Shown here: positions 1 through 9,187 of the stretch, piece after piece
Layout of the letters: every line of letters starts with the position of its first letter
Numbering within the stretch: position 1 is the first letter of the stretch
Assembly: GCA_016707285.1 (NCBI GenBank)
Contig: JADJIA010000010.1
Span: 51,472-115,471, forward strand
Length of the DNA: 64,000 nucleotides
Direction of reading: 5' to 3'
Source of the DNA: Ignavibacteriales bacterium
GTDB taxonomy: Bacteria > Bacteroidota > Ignavibacteria > Ignavibacteriales > Ignavibacteriaceae
Made by a program: the position numbers and the translations under genes
The notes under the pieces: model-generated
Told to the model about the DNA's origin: nothing
The model's database searches: none
What the model saw: only the letters and a program-made list of their open reading frames with translations

Positions 1-82
1 TATTACTCTTAATATCTCTTATTAGAAAAGAACTTCTCCATCTCGGTTTTCCCAAAAGCTCTGCACACCCCAAGTTGATTCC

Positions 83-103
83 CCCCACCTTGCCAAGGTG
101 GGG
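83..103. repeat. Perfect inverted repeat, REP-like
   Basis: CCCCACCTTG (83-92) is followed after one base by its reverse complement CAAGGTGGGG (94-103). A degenerate relative (CCCCACCTTTGTAAGGCGGGG) lies near 229-249. Both sit in the gene-free stretch 1-455, which also repeats TATTACTCTTAAT near 1 and 123. I see no coding signal in 1-455; it reads as repeat-rich intergenic DNA. Confidence 0.6.
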
Positions 104-253
104 AAGAGAATAGTAAGTTTCTATTACTCTTAATGACTCGAAATAGTAATCAATGCCTTTTCAGAATTGCCCAAAAGCTCTAGGGGGGGAAAACCCCAAG
201 CCCCAAAACCTGCAACCCCCTTGATTTCCCCACCTTTGTAAGGCGGGGGGCAG

Positions 254-409
254 GGGGGCGGTAAGAAAGCAGTACCAATCACACCCCTCAAAACACTTAG
301 TCCCTGAATAGAACAATTTTAACAATGAAACGGGGGCGGTAAGAAAGCAGTACCAATCACACCCCTCAAAACACTTAGTCCCTGACAATAACAGCTTTAA
401 CAATGAAAC
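254..409. repeat. Two tandem copies of a 78-bp unit
   Basis: A 78-bp unit starting GGGGGCGGTAAGAAAGCAG and ending AACAATGAAAC occurs at about 254-331 and again at 332-409. The copies differ mainly in a short stretch before the end (AATAGAACAATTTT versus ACAATAACAGCTTT). The unit is open on the minus strand but has no start, homology or ribosome site that I recognise, so I treat it as a repeat and not a gene. Confidence 0.8.
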
Positions 410-455
410 GGGGGAGGCAGGAATAAATGAATCCTGTTAACTCAAGGAAGCACTT

Positions 456-887
456 TTATTGCTTGGGTTCAATTCTTTCTGCTTTAAGTTTCTCTCGTAT
501 CTCTTCTATCGTAGGTGGCATGTTGCCTGAAAGCAGTGGAAACCATCCTCTTATTCTTTCAACAACCCTGTATGGACTTTCATAAACCTCATGGTTTGTA
601 AACCTGACAACAGTAATACCCAACGATTCTAAAAACTTCTGTCGAACAGCGTCATACTCACTCGCCTTCATCCCATAGTGAGTGGGACCGTCAATTTCAA
701 TACATAATTTTAATTCAGCACAATAAAAATCCAGGATGTAGTTGCCGACACTAAATTGTCTTCTGAATTTATACCCGGTTTGTTTGTTTTTTAACTCAGC
801 CCAAAGCAGTTTTTCAGTGGGAGTTGCGTTATTGCGGAGCTCTTGTCTCCGGTCTTTCAGGTATTCTCTGTTGTAAATCTTACTCAT
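456..887 (-). CDS. DUF559 (endonuclease-like) domain protein
   Basis: This 143-residue protein belongs to the DUF559 family, which shares the fold of very-short-patch-repair endonucleases. Visible hallmarks are an N-terminal NATPTEKLLWAEL segment, then KFRRQFSVGNYILDFYC, then LCIEIDGPTHYG with the conserved Asp, and a C-terminal ITVVRFTNHEV strand. Family members are small, often sit singly in genomes, and have no firmly established substrate. The start overlaps the mnmE stop by four bases (ATGA), so it is probably translated from the mnmE message. Family assignment is confident; nuclease activity is inferred from fold only. Confidence 0.85.
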   Translation of the reverse strand: MSKIYNREYLKDRRQELRNNATPTEKLLWAELKNKQTGYKFRRQFSVGNYILDFYCAELKLCIEIDGPTHYGMKASEYDAVRQKFLESLGITVVRFTNHEVYESPYRVVERIRGWFPLLSGNMPPTIEEIREKLKAERIEPKQ

Positions 888-2239
888 TTTCCGATGCAGA
901 AGTGCATAAAGATATTGTTAAGAATGTCGTCAGTGGTGATCTCACCGGTAATTTCAGCAAGAGAATTTTCTGCATTTCTAAGGTCAACCGCTATAAACTC
1001 ACCGCTTAAATTGTTATTACATGAATCAAGTGCCGCTTCAAGATTGGTTTTAGCCCGTTTCAGACAATTGTAGTGCCTTAGATTGGAAACTACAGCCCCT
1101 TTTTCAGAATAAGATTCAGAGCCCAATGCCTTTTCTTTCAGAAGATCAAAAAGAGCATTAATTCCTTCTCCCGTTTTTGCCGAAATTGCAACATCTGCTT
1201 TAAGAAGGGAGGAATGTTTAATATCAACTTTATTCAAAACAACGATAATCTTTTTTTCATCGGTCAATTTACTGATCTCTTCATAAAGATCAACTGAGAT
1301 GTTTTGCACTACATCGTTTATAAAAAGAATAAGATCAGCATTTGTTACCGCTTCCCGACTTCTTCTCACACCTTCTATTTCAATTTCATCTTGTGTTTCT
1401 CTTATACCTGCGGTATCAAAGAGTCGATAGAGAACACCGTCGATTACCACCTCTTCTCGAATTATATCACGGGTAGTCCCGGGAATAGAACTGACAATTG
1501 CCCGATATTCTTTAAGAAGATAATTAAGAAGAGAGGATTTACCAACATTGGGCTGTCCAACCAGTGCAACATTAACCCCGTCTCTGACTACTCTACCAAA
1601 GGCATAAGTGGAAAGCAGATTGTCGAGTTCGTGAATTATATTAGTAATCCGTTTTATCAGTTCGGAATGATCAACAAACTCGATGTCTTCTTCCGCAAAG
1701 TCGAGTTCAAGTTCCACCAGAGAGGAAGTATTTACCAGCATGTATCTAAGCGAATTTACTTTGGATGAAATCAAACCATCCAACTGATTCCTTGCTCCTT
1801 TTAATGAAGCATCCGATCTTGCAGAGATAAGCTCCATTACAGCTTCAGCCTGTGAAAGGTCTAATTTCCCATTTAAAAAAGCTCTTTTGGTAAATTCTCC
1901 GGGTTCGGCATTTTTTATCCCAAGATCATACAGAAGTTCTGTGATTCTCCGTGTGATATTTGGATTTCCATGGCACGATATCTCAACAGAATCTTCTCCT
2001 GTATAAGAATGTGGGGAGCGAAAAACCGACACAACCACATCATCAAGGATTTCTCCCTCTGCGGTTACAATTTTTCCATACTTAAGAGAGTGCGTCGGGG
2101 CTTTGGATAGCGATGAGGTTCCGGAGAATATCCGGTCAACGGCAGAAATAGAATCCTTGCCGCTGACACGAATTACCGAAATTGCACCAACTCCCGGGGG
2201 AGTGATGATTGCAGTGATTGTATCTTCTTTGAAATTCAT
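884..2239 (-). CDS. mnmE: tRNA modification GTPase MnmE
   Basis: MnmE with MnmG installs the carboxymethylaminomethyl group on wobble uridine 34 of certain tRNAs, using a formyl-folate, GTP hydrolysis and potassium. The 451-residue protein has the N-terminal folate-binding domain (TITAIITPPGVGAISVIRVSG), a helical middle, the inserted G domain with GQPNVGKSS near residue 227, a DTAGIRET switch II and NKVD, and the C-terminal C-[LIV]-GK signature (FCIGK) whose Cys is needed for catalysis. The open frame can be extended to a TTG at 2248, but ATG at 2239 gives the usual MNFKEDTITA start. A good Bacteroidota-type promoter lies directly upstream. DUF559 follows in the same transcript. Confidence 0.96.
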   Translation of the reverse strand: MNFKEDTITAIITPPGVGAISVIRVSGKDSISAVDRIFSGTSSLSKAPTHSLKYGKIVTAEGEILDDVVVSVFRSPHSYTGEDSVEISCHGNPNITRRITELLYDLGIKNAEPGEFTKRAFLNGKLDLSQAEAVMELISARSDASLKGARNQLDGLISSKVNSLRYMLVNTSSLVELELDFAEEDIEFVDHSELIKRITNIIHELDNLLSTYAFGRVVRDGVNVALVGQPNVGKSSLLNYLLKEYRAIVSSIPGTTRDIIREEVVIDGVLYRLFDTAGIRETQDEIEIEGVRRSREAVTNADLILFINDVVQNISVDLYEEISKLTDEKKIIVVLNKVDIKHSSLLKADVAISAKTGEGINALFDLLKEKALGSESYSEKGAVVSNLRHYNCLKRAKTNLEAALDSCNNNLSGEFIAVDLRNAENSLAEITGEITTDDILNNIFMHFCIGK

Positions 2240-2245
2240 AAGATA

Positions 2246-2274
2246 CAAAAATAACCAATTTTAACGGCTTCAAA
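2246..2274 (-). promoter_or_regulatory. Predicted Bacteroidota-type promoter of mnmE
   Basis: On the minus strand TTTG (2274-2271) is followed after 17 bases by TATTTTTG (2253-2246), an exact fit to TTTG-N17-TAnnTTTG. The expected start site would leave a very short leader before the ATG at 2239, so near-leaderless translation is implied. Prediction from motif only. Confidence 0.5.
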
Positions 2275-2315
2275 AAATAAGCCGAAAATCACAAACTATT
2301 ATAATTTATTTTATA

Positions 2316-3308
2316 TTAAACAGCGAATACTCTGTGGTATATGAAATCAAAAGAAAATGATTTTGTGTCCACTTTTTTATCAATATATTCAGCGACCTGT
2401 TTAAGTCGTTTAGGAATGGCGAGAAGCTTTTCCTGTGCTTTTCTGCCTGTTTCATTTAGTCCCGTCATGCTTTCGATTTCCCAGAAGTCGAGGACATCCT
2501 CAACGATTTTTTTGTAATCCCAGGGGCCATAAATTCCTGACCTTCTCACCACATCAGCCATATCTTTGAAGTTTGGCATGCTTAAACCGGGCATTTCGAT
2601 CGAAGGTAAAATTGCCAAAGCAGACTCAAGTGCGCGATTGGGATCAATAGCGAGGATCATTTTCATCACTTTACGATAAAATGCATAATGACGCGCTTCA
2701 TCAGATGCGATACTTGAAAGAATCCCCTGCAAAGTGGGGTCGTATTTTCCCGCAGCTTTACCCGTGTTTCCATGGGTTACCTGCGTGGCTCTTTCCTGAA
2801 GTGAAGTGTAAGCAAAAACACGATACGGATCTTTGTCCCACTCAGGATTAAAGCCCGATTCCTGATATGCATATTGCATTATTTCAACACATCTAAAATT
2901 AAAAAGTCGGGAATCGCGTGCATAATCTCTAAGTATTCCACCATGACGGTCTTCCTCTGCGGTCCAAAGAGAATTCCATTTTCTCCAAACGCTTTCATAA
3001 CCCAAATAAGTGGCAATAAGGCGGTGGAAATGGGGAAGTCCCTCCTCTGTTAAAAGGCCCAGAGTGACTGAGACTCTTACGGCATCATCCATTCCTTTTG
3101 CTCTTTCTTGTAGAAGGGTACGGTTTTTTAGTTGATCATCACTCATAATTTCATCTGACGGCAGAAAATCACTTGGAAACCAAAGCTTCCTTTTCGCCAG
3201 ATGGTCATCCATCATCTCGGCCACTTCATTCTCAAAAGAGGAAAGAACTTCAGCTTTGCTCCGGTTCTCACTGTCTTGAGAAACTGCGCCTTTGATAATA
3301 ACTTCCAT
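2316..3308 (-). CDS. Acyl-[acyl-carrier-protein] desaturase
   Basis: A soluble di-iron desaturase of the fatty-acid desaturase type 2 family, which introduces a cis double bond into acyl-ACP using oxygen and a reductant such as ferredoxin. The iron ligands are visible: Glu of LLTEEGLP (about 89), E-E-D-R-H at 118-122, Glu of LQERAT (172) and D-E-A-R-H at 203-207. At 330 residues it is the normal length. It has no signal peptide, so it acts in the cytoplasm. It is preceded by GAAAGG about seven bases before the ATG and stands alone, divergent from the phosphorylase gene. Its presence suggests oxygen-dependent unsaturated fatty acid synthesis for membrane fluidity. Confidence 0.93.
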   Translation of the reverse strand: MEVIIKGAVSQDSENRSKAEVLSSFENEVAEMMDDHLAKRKLWFPSDFLPSDEIMSDDQLKNRTLLQERAKGMDDAVRVSVTLGLLTEEGLPHFHRLIATYLGYESVWRKWNSLWTAEEDRHGGILRDYARDSRLFNFRCVEIMQYAYQESGFNPEWDKDPYRVFAYTSLQERATQVTHGNTGKAAGKYDPTLQGILSSIASDEARHYAFYRKVMKMILAIDPNRALESALAILPSIEMPGLSMPNFKDMADVVRRSGIYGPWDYKKIVEDVLDFWEIESMTGLNETGRKAQEKLLAIPKRLKQVAEYIDKKVDTKSFSFDFIYHRVFAV

Positions 3309-3473
3309 TTAACTTACCTTTCGGGAGATATGGGATTTCATAATTATTTGTAAATAGTATAAATATCGGGAATTTTTTTAGGATAGAACCCTAATATAAC
3401 TATATGTAAGAATAAATAATATGAACAAAACACTGAATAGTGTGAAAATAAAGGATTTTATAGCATCTTTTAT

Positions 3474-3481
3474 TAAATTTG
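3474..3481 (+). promoter_or_regulatory. Candidate -7 box before the phosphorylase gene
   Basis: TAAATTTG matches TAnnTTTG and lies 24 bases before the ATG at 3505. No clear TTTG sits at the usual -33 distance, so the call is weak. Confidence 0.3.
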
Positions 3482-3504
3482 GGTTCTTATTTTAAGGAAA
3501 AACG

Positions 3505-4808
3505 ATGAACCCTGTAGAGATAATAATAAAAAAGCGTGACGGTCTTGAACTGTCTGACAAAGATTTTGAATTTTTATAGGAGCCTATACCGCAGGTGAGG
3601 TTCCCGATTATCAAGCTTCCGCACTTCTTATGGCAATCTTTCTAAAAGGGTTGACTCAAAAGGAAATACAGTCGCTTACCAAAACGATGCTCTACAGTGG
3701 CACCATCGTTGACCTGTCTGACATCCCGGAACAAAAAATCGGAAAACACTCTACAGGCGGTGTCGGCGATAAAACAACACTTATTCTCACTCCAATTGTT
3801 GCAGCTGCCGGGTTAAAAGTTCCCCAGATTTCAGGCAGAGGATTGGGCCACACCGGCGGTACCCTCGATAAAATGGAAGCGATCCCAGGCTTCAACACAC
3901 GGCTTAGCATTAAAGACTACAGAAACATGATTCGTCATCCCGGGGCATTAATTATCGGACAAACAGCAGATATAGCTCCTGCCGATAAATTGCTCTATGC
4001 ACTTCGCGATGTTACGGGAACAGTTCCCTCTATGCCTTTGATTACTGCAAGCATCATGAGTAAAAAACTCGCTGAAGGGACCGATGGACTGGTACTCGAT
4101 GTAAAAACGGGTTCCGGGGCGTTTATGAAAAGTTTTGAAGATTCTGTGAAACTCGCAGAAACATTACTTGGGATAGCTAAAGGTTTTGGTAAAAAAGGAA
4201 TTGCACTCATAACGGAAATGAGTCAACCCCTTGGCTATATGTCGGGTAACTGGAACGAAGTTCACGAATCGATTGATGTACTCAGAGGGGAACACATCGA
4301 AGATCTTTGTGAAATTACTTATGCCATCTCAGGAGCCATGTTGAAGGTCGGTGGAAAAGTTGAGACCATTGAAGAAGGGGCGGATATGGCTAAAAAACTT
4401 GTACTCTCAGGTAAAGCATTTGATAAATTCCTTGAGATGGTTTCAGCACAGGGTGGTGACATTTCTATTGTGGTGAACCCTGAAAAGTACCCAAAATCGT
4501 CATACAAAGAGCTGATCGCGGCTCCGGCAACGGGATATGTCCATTCAATCGACGGATATGAAATAGGTATGGCACTTATAGAACTTGGTGCCGGAAGAAT
4601 GAAGAAAGAGGACGACATCGATTTTAAAGCGGGGCTCTGCCTTAAAGCCAAGGTTGGCGATTTTTATTATAAAGGGCAATCGATTGGCTACATTGAAGGT
4701 GAAAACGAGGATAAAATTCTTTCTGTAAAAGCCAGGATTTTGAGAGCCATCAACTTCAATCCGGAAAAGTGTGAAAAGTTGAAGCTCATCAAACAAATAA
4801 TCTACTAA
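3505..4808 (+). CDS. Pyrimidine-nucleoside (thymidine) phosphorylase, frameshifted
   Basis: The enzyme splits thymidine or uridine with phosphate to base plus (deoxy)ribose-1-phosphate in nucleoside salvage. The family signature is clear: GKHSTGGVGDKTT, then SGRGLGHTGGTLDKMEAIPGF, and a C-terminal pyrimidine nucleoside phosphorylase domain. The first 24 codons (ATG at 3505, AAGGA ribosome site) end in a TAG at 3577-3579. Adding one T to the T-run at 3571-3575 restores EFFIGAYTAGEVPDYQ and joins it to the long frame, giving 434 residues, the family length. So either a one-base deletion error or a recent null mutation; everything downstream is intact. Whether it prefers thymidine (deoA) or is broad (pdp) cannot be told. 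Confidence 0.9.
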
Positions 4809-4914
4809 GAAAAGGGAAAAATTTAGTAATTTTCAACTTGTATTTATCTATATTAGCGGAAGTCTGCTCTTCTGCTATTTGAACATTGAAAAGTTGAAAA
4901 TTTGGAGTTTAAAA

Positions 4915-7900
4915 ATGATCTTACGGCTACGGGAGATACACGCAGGATGCCATTTGGGCAATTCTGTTCGCAATTTTCATGTCTCTAAAGATGCCAGAGT
5001 AAAATATGAATTTGAGGAAGAGCTTTTTTCTCAAACCGGTATTTTAATTGTTGCTAATTTTGCGGCATCAAGGCAACTTGCAGCCAGGATCAACAAAAAA
5101 AGAACCGAAGAGAATCTTACAGATAAACTTGTAACACCCGGCCAGATCAATGCGCTTGGTCTGCTCCACGAGTTGATACATATTGTATTGAGAAATTATG
5201 AAGAAATTCAAAATCCGGGTGTCTTCTCAAGAACGGTTAATCATCTTTCAGAAATGCTGGGTGGCGACGATTTTGTGAAGGTTCTTGAAAAATATGTAGA
5301 GCTTTTCCCACCCCTCCCTGTTTTCAAAAAACAACTTACCATTAAAGAATATCTTGCCGGATCAACTGAAGAAAAAGCGAATAAAGAGATAGTTATTGAA
5401 GAGTTGATAATTCTTCATCTCGAAAATCTTAATCCTGCCTTTGAATCTCTTAAAGAATTATTTAACAGTGCTCCACTTGAAGAAGAAACAGCCTATAAAA
5501 CCTTAATTCAGGAGACCAAAACATTCTTTCAAAAAGAGGAACCCGCTGCTTTTTTTGGAATCTCGCTTTTAGATGCGCTTGAATCGGTTATCCTGTCAAA
5601 TCCTTATCAAATAGTTGAACAACTAAAAAGTTTTAAAGCTTTTTGGCCCCTCGATATCGATTTTCCATTAGAAGATCTTGTGCTTCTTGGAACCGATTTG
5701 TTAAAAGAGGATGCAAGATTGTTTCAGGGTGGTGGTGGAAAGGGAACACCTCCCGTTCCAAAATATGATTTTAACAAAGAGTATGCCGATCGCCTCAAAG
5801 CTGCATTAAAAAAAGGACAAAAACCACCAGTCGAGCTTGATGATGTTGAACTCAGCTTTATGGTTGAGGAAGAAAGATTCACAGAAGATATCGACTGGAT
5901 GCCCAATGTTGTAATGATTGCCAAAAACACTCTCGTGTGGCTCGATCAGCTATCGAAAAAATACAGCAGAAAAATAGACACACTCGATAAAATTCCCGAT
6001 GAAGAGCTTGATCAGCTCCAGCAATGGAATTTTAATGCTCTTTGGTTAATTGGAGTCTGGGAACGATCAAATGCATCTGCAAAGATTAAACAATTTTGTG
6101 GTAATCCCGAAGCAGCATCCTCTGCCTATTCACTTTTTGATTATGACATTGCGAATGAGCTTGGTGGCGACCGGGCTTATGAAAACCTCAGGGACAGATG
6201 TGGCGCCCGTGGAATAAGACTTGCAAGCGACATGGTGCCAAACCACACAGGTATCTACTCAAGATGGATTGTTGATCACCCGGAATATTTTATCCAGGCA
6301 CAGGAACCTCCATATCCCAACTATTCATTTACCGGTCCAAATCTCTCGGATAACCCCGATATTGAACTGAGGATAGAAGACAGATACTACACGCGTCAGG
6401 ATGCGGCTGTTGTATTTCAACATATCGACAAAAGAAACGGAAAAATTAGATACATCTACCATGGAAATGACGGTACAAACATGCCATGGAATGATACAGC
6501 TCAACTTAATCTTCTCGACCCTGTGGTTCGTGAGGAGTTGATCAAAACAATTCAAAAAGTCGCAAAAAAATTCCCGATTATCAGGTTTGATGCTGCGATG
6601 ATTCTTAGTAAAAAACATTATCAAAGATTGTGGTTTCCGCAACCGGGCGCCGGTGGAGCAATCCCGTCCCGCTCCGACTATGCAATCTCCAAACAAACAT
6701 TCCACAGAATGATGCCAAAAGAATTTTGGCGTGAAGTGGTTGATCGTTTTAACGAAGAGATGCCCAATACACTTCTTCTCGCTGAGGCATTTTGGCTGAT
6801 GGAAGGATATTTTGTTAGAAGTCTCGGAATGCACAGGGTGTATAACTCTGCGTTTATGCACATGTTTATGAAAGAAGAAAACGATAAATATCGTTCTTTA
6901 ATCAAAAATACAATTGAGTTTGATCCCGAAATTCTGAAGCGGTATGTTAACTTCATGAGTAATCCTGATGAAGAAACTGCTGTTAACCAATTTGGAAAGG
7001 GAGATAAATACTTCGGCATCTGTGTTATGATGGCCACTCTTCCGGGTCTTCCAATGTTCGCTCACGGACAGATGGAAGGGTTCACTGAAAAGTATGGAAT
7101 GGAGTATCGAAAAGCTTATTACGATGAACATGTTGATTCCCATCTTGTAAAACGGCACCAGCAGGAAATATTCCCGTTGCTAAAAAAGAGGTACCTCTTC
7201 TCAACTGTTAAAAACTTCGAATTGTTCGATTTTTATGATGACTACAGACATGTTAACGAAAATGTTATCGCCTTTACCAACAAAATTGGTGATGAAAGAG
7301 CTCTCGTTTTCTTCAATAATTCCTTCTTTAGAACCTCAGGAATGATCAAATATTCCTCAGGTAAAAGAATCAAACCACAATATATTGACGGGAAACCGGG
7401 CGAAGACAACTGGGAAGCATCGAATGTTGAAGACCAGAAAGTTTCACCAAACGAACTTGAGTACAAACCTCTTTCAAAAGCTCTTCAGCTAAAACGGTTT
7501 GATGGTTATTTCTACACTTTTAAAGACATGATCACAGGGCTTGAATATATCCGACCCGGTCGCGATTTTGATGATGAGGGTTACAACATAACTCTTAATG
7601 GTTATGGCTATCATGTTTTTGTCGGCTTTAAGGAAATTTTTGATATTGATGGAAGTTACAGTCGCTTAAACAGTTTCCTGCATGGACAGGGCACACAGTC
7701 ACTTTCAATTACACTCCTTGAACTTAACCTGATCAATGTCCATCACGCAGTAATGGAATTTTTAAGCAAGGATATTCTGCTTGAGTTGAAAAAATATGCA
7801 GGACTTGAAGCCGATCCACAACCCGATGGAGAGTTCAGTACCACTTTTGCAATGAGATTTGGAAACATCTTAAACCATGTTTCTGATTACAAAAAAGTGA

Positions 7901-8856
7901 ACATCAACAACAACACAGTGATGTCGGCTCTGAAAAAAGATCTTATGACCCTAAAAAGTTACTCAAACTTTATTACCCAGCTCGAAACAGGAGTGAAGGG
8001 TCCCTCACGACTCGACAATTATTGGCTGTTGACTCAAAAAGAAAATCGGCAGGTCTATTCCGACATTCTTGTGCTTTATACAACCGTAAAAAGAATCCTC
8101 ATTACTGTTGAAGAGCAAACGGGTGAAAAACCGATTGAACTCTACGACTCATTATTGCTCGAAAAAGCTCTGTGGCAGTCACTAATCAGGTTGGGCGATA
8201 AATATCACGAAGCAAAATATGAATTTGATCTTTTAAGAATTTTGGAATCCACTGAGAATGTTTATACCCGAAAAGGAGTGTTTAATCCCGATGGCAAAAT
8301 CGAAACTCTCGACGATCCACTCCCTACAATTACTCTCCTTGGGAGAAAAGAAGTGCAAAGTTTTATTGGGGTAAATGATTATCATGGAATCAAATATTTC
8401 AGTAAAGAACAATTTGTTCAATTGATGATTTGGGTTTATACTCTGAATGGATTAAGACATGCAGAGCGTACGGTAAGGAAAAATCCTGATAAAGCAAAAG
8501 ATGCTGTAAGTGCATTTAAACTCTTTAAAACCAAGGAATTTAACTCGGTAATAAAAACGATGGCAATTTATGTGGACGAATTGATCGATTCCGCTCTTCA
8601 TTCCGGATTCAGGCTTGTTCCATTTGTGCAATCAATACCAATGATTCATAATAAACTGACCGATAAAAAAACCGATGCACCAAAAACTGTTAAACCCGTA
8701 AAAAAAGGGAAACAATCTGCAACGACAAAACCGGCAGTTAAAAAGACCGTTAAACCGACTGATAAAAAAGCGAAAGAGAAATACTCGACTCCAAAAGTGG
8801 AGAAACTGAATCAGCCTAAAATCAAAAAATCGACTGCCACAAAGAAAAAGAGTTAG
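4915..8856 (+). CDS. Large GH13 (alpha-amylase family) protein with lysine-rich tail
   Basis: A 1313-residue protein with a GH13 (beta/alpha)8 domain in its middle third. Motifs seen: LASDMVPNHTG near 440 (region I), IIRFDAAMI near 555 with the nucleophile Asp, LLLAEAFW near 622 with the acid Glu, and MSNPDEETA near 681, where the usual NHD of region IV reads NPD. The roughly 320 residues before it and 500 after it are mostly helical and I do not recognise domains in them. The last 65 residues are very rich in Lys, Thr and Pro (PVKKGKQ, AVKKTVKP). No signal peptide. Start at ATG 4915 is chosen because GGAG lies seven to eight bases upstream; the frame is open a further 12 codons. Role in alpha-glucan metabolism is inferred. 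Confidence 0.85.
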   Translation: MILRLREIHAGCHLGNSVRNFHVSKDARVKYEFEEELFSQTGILIVANFAASRQLAARINKKRTEENLTDKLVTPGQINALGLLHELIHIVLRNYEEIQNPGVFSRTVNHLSEMLGGDDFVKVLEKYVELFPPLPVFKKQLTIKEYLAGSTEEKANKEIVIEELIILHLENLNPAFESLKELFNSAPLEEETAYKTLIQETKTFFQKEEPAAFFGISLLDALESVILSNPYQIVEQLKSFKAFWPLDIDFPLEDLVLLGTDLLKEDARLFQGGGGKGTPPVPKYDFNKEYADRLKAALKKGQKPPVELDDVELSFMVEEERFTEDIDWMPNVVMIAKNTLVWLDQLSKKYSRKIDTLDKIPDEELDQLQQWNFNALWLIGVWERSNASAKIKQFCGNPEAASSAYSLFDYDIANELGGDRAYENLRDRCGARGIRLASDMVPNHTGIYSRWIVDHPEYFIQAQEPPYPNYSFTGPNLSDNPDIELRIEDRYYTRQDAAVVFQHIDKRNGKIRYIYHGNDGTNMPWNDTAQLNLLDPVVREELIKTIQKVAKKFPIIRFDAAMILSKKHYQRLWFPQPGAGGAIPSRSDYAISKQTFHRMMPKEFWREVVDRFNEEMPNTLLLAEAFWLMEGYFVRSLGMHRVYNSAFMHMFMKEENDKYRSLIKNTIEFDPEILKRYVNFMSNPDEETAVNQFGKGDKYFGICVMMATLPGLPMFAHGQMEGFTEKYGMEYRKAYYDEHVDSHLVKRHQQEIFPLLKKRYLFSTVKNFELFDFYDDYRHVNENVIAFTNKIGDERALVFFNNSFFRTSGMIKYSSGKRIKPQYIDGKPGEDNWEASNVEDQKVSPNELEYKPLSKALQLKRFDGYFYTFKDMITGLEYIRPGRDFDDEGYNITLNGYGYHVFVGFKEIFDIDGSYSRLNSFLHGQGTQSLSITLLELNLINVHHAVMEFLSKDILLELKKYAGLEADPQPDGEFSTTFAMRFGNILNHVSDYKKVNINNNTVMSALKKDLMTLKSYSNFITQLETGVKGPSRLDNYWLLTQKENRQVYSDILVLYTTVKRILITVEEQTGEKPIELYDSLLLEKALWQSLIRLGDKYHEAKYEFDLLRILESTENVYTRKGVFNPDGKIETLDDPLPTITLLGRKEVQSFIGVNDYHGIKYFSKEQFVQLMIWVYTLNGLRHAERTVRKNPDKAKDAVSAFKLFKTKEFNSVIKTMAIYVDELIDSALHSGFRLVPFVQSIPMIHNKLTDKKTDAPKTVKPVKKGKQSATTKPAVKKTVKPTDKKAKEKYSTPKVEKLNQPKIKKSTATKKKS

Positions 8857-8858
8857 AA

Positions 8859-8966
8859 GTGAAAACCTTTACGGTAATCCTTCTGATTTTTGTTACTGTA
8901 GCGATTTTTTCACTGGTTTTTATCATACGAAAAGTCAGGAATGACTCGGAGGATGAGGATAAATAG
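8859..8966 (+). CDS. Tiny single-pass membrane protein (35 residues)
   Basis: A GTG-started frame two bases after the GH13 stop encodes 35 residues: a hydrophobic segment (VILLIFVTVAIFSLVFII) followed by RKVRN and an acidic tail DSEDEDK. The shape, short lumen end, one helix and charged cytoplasmic tail, is that of small bacterial membrane proteins. The ribosome site is weak (GAGTTAGAA), and coupling to the gene upstream is likely. No function can be assigned. Confidence 0.45.
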   Translation: MKTFTVILLIFVTVAIFSLVFIIRKVRNDSEDEDK

Positions 8967-9125
8967 TCTTCAGCGAACAATAAATTAGTCAAAATACACT
9001 ATAGCAAGGAAACCGGCTATCCCGAAGTTCGCTGCAACGCAGAAAACCTTCCAACCGGACTATATTTCTATAAATTGCAGGCCGGTACATTTACACAAAC
9101 AAAAATAATGCTTTTGATAAAGTAA
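8967..9125 (+). pseudogene. Remnant of a T9SS C-terminal sorting domain
   Basis: The frame 8967-9125 has no start codon but ends in a recognisable type A sorting-domain tail: GYPEVRCNAENLPTGLYFY, then KLQAGTFTQTKIMLLIK. The segment before it does not continue into a secreted protein. It is best read as the last piece of a deleted cargo gene, followed by that gene's terminator. It lies directly next to an intact cargo gene on the other strand, so it may mark past rearrangement of a cargo cluster. Confidence 0.7.
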
Positions 9126-9136
9126 TATATGCTTAT

Positions 9137-9169
9137 AAAAAAAGCCCGATTGTCAGTCGGGCTTTTTTT
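9137..9169. terminator. Bidirectional rho-independent terminator
   Basis: AAAGCCCGA (9141-9149) pairs with TCGGGCTTT (9157-9165) around a seven-base loop, with A-run before and T-run after. It can end the plus-strand remnant transcript and the minus-strand subtilase transcript. Confidence 0.85.
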
Positions 9170-9187
9170 GTTTAATTATGAAGAGTT

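Noticed and set aside
1304..1768. 154-codon frame antisense to mnmE
   Set aside because: Shadow of a conserved gene; no start signal or homology.
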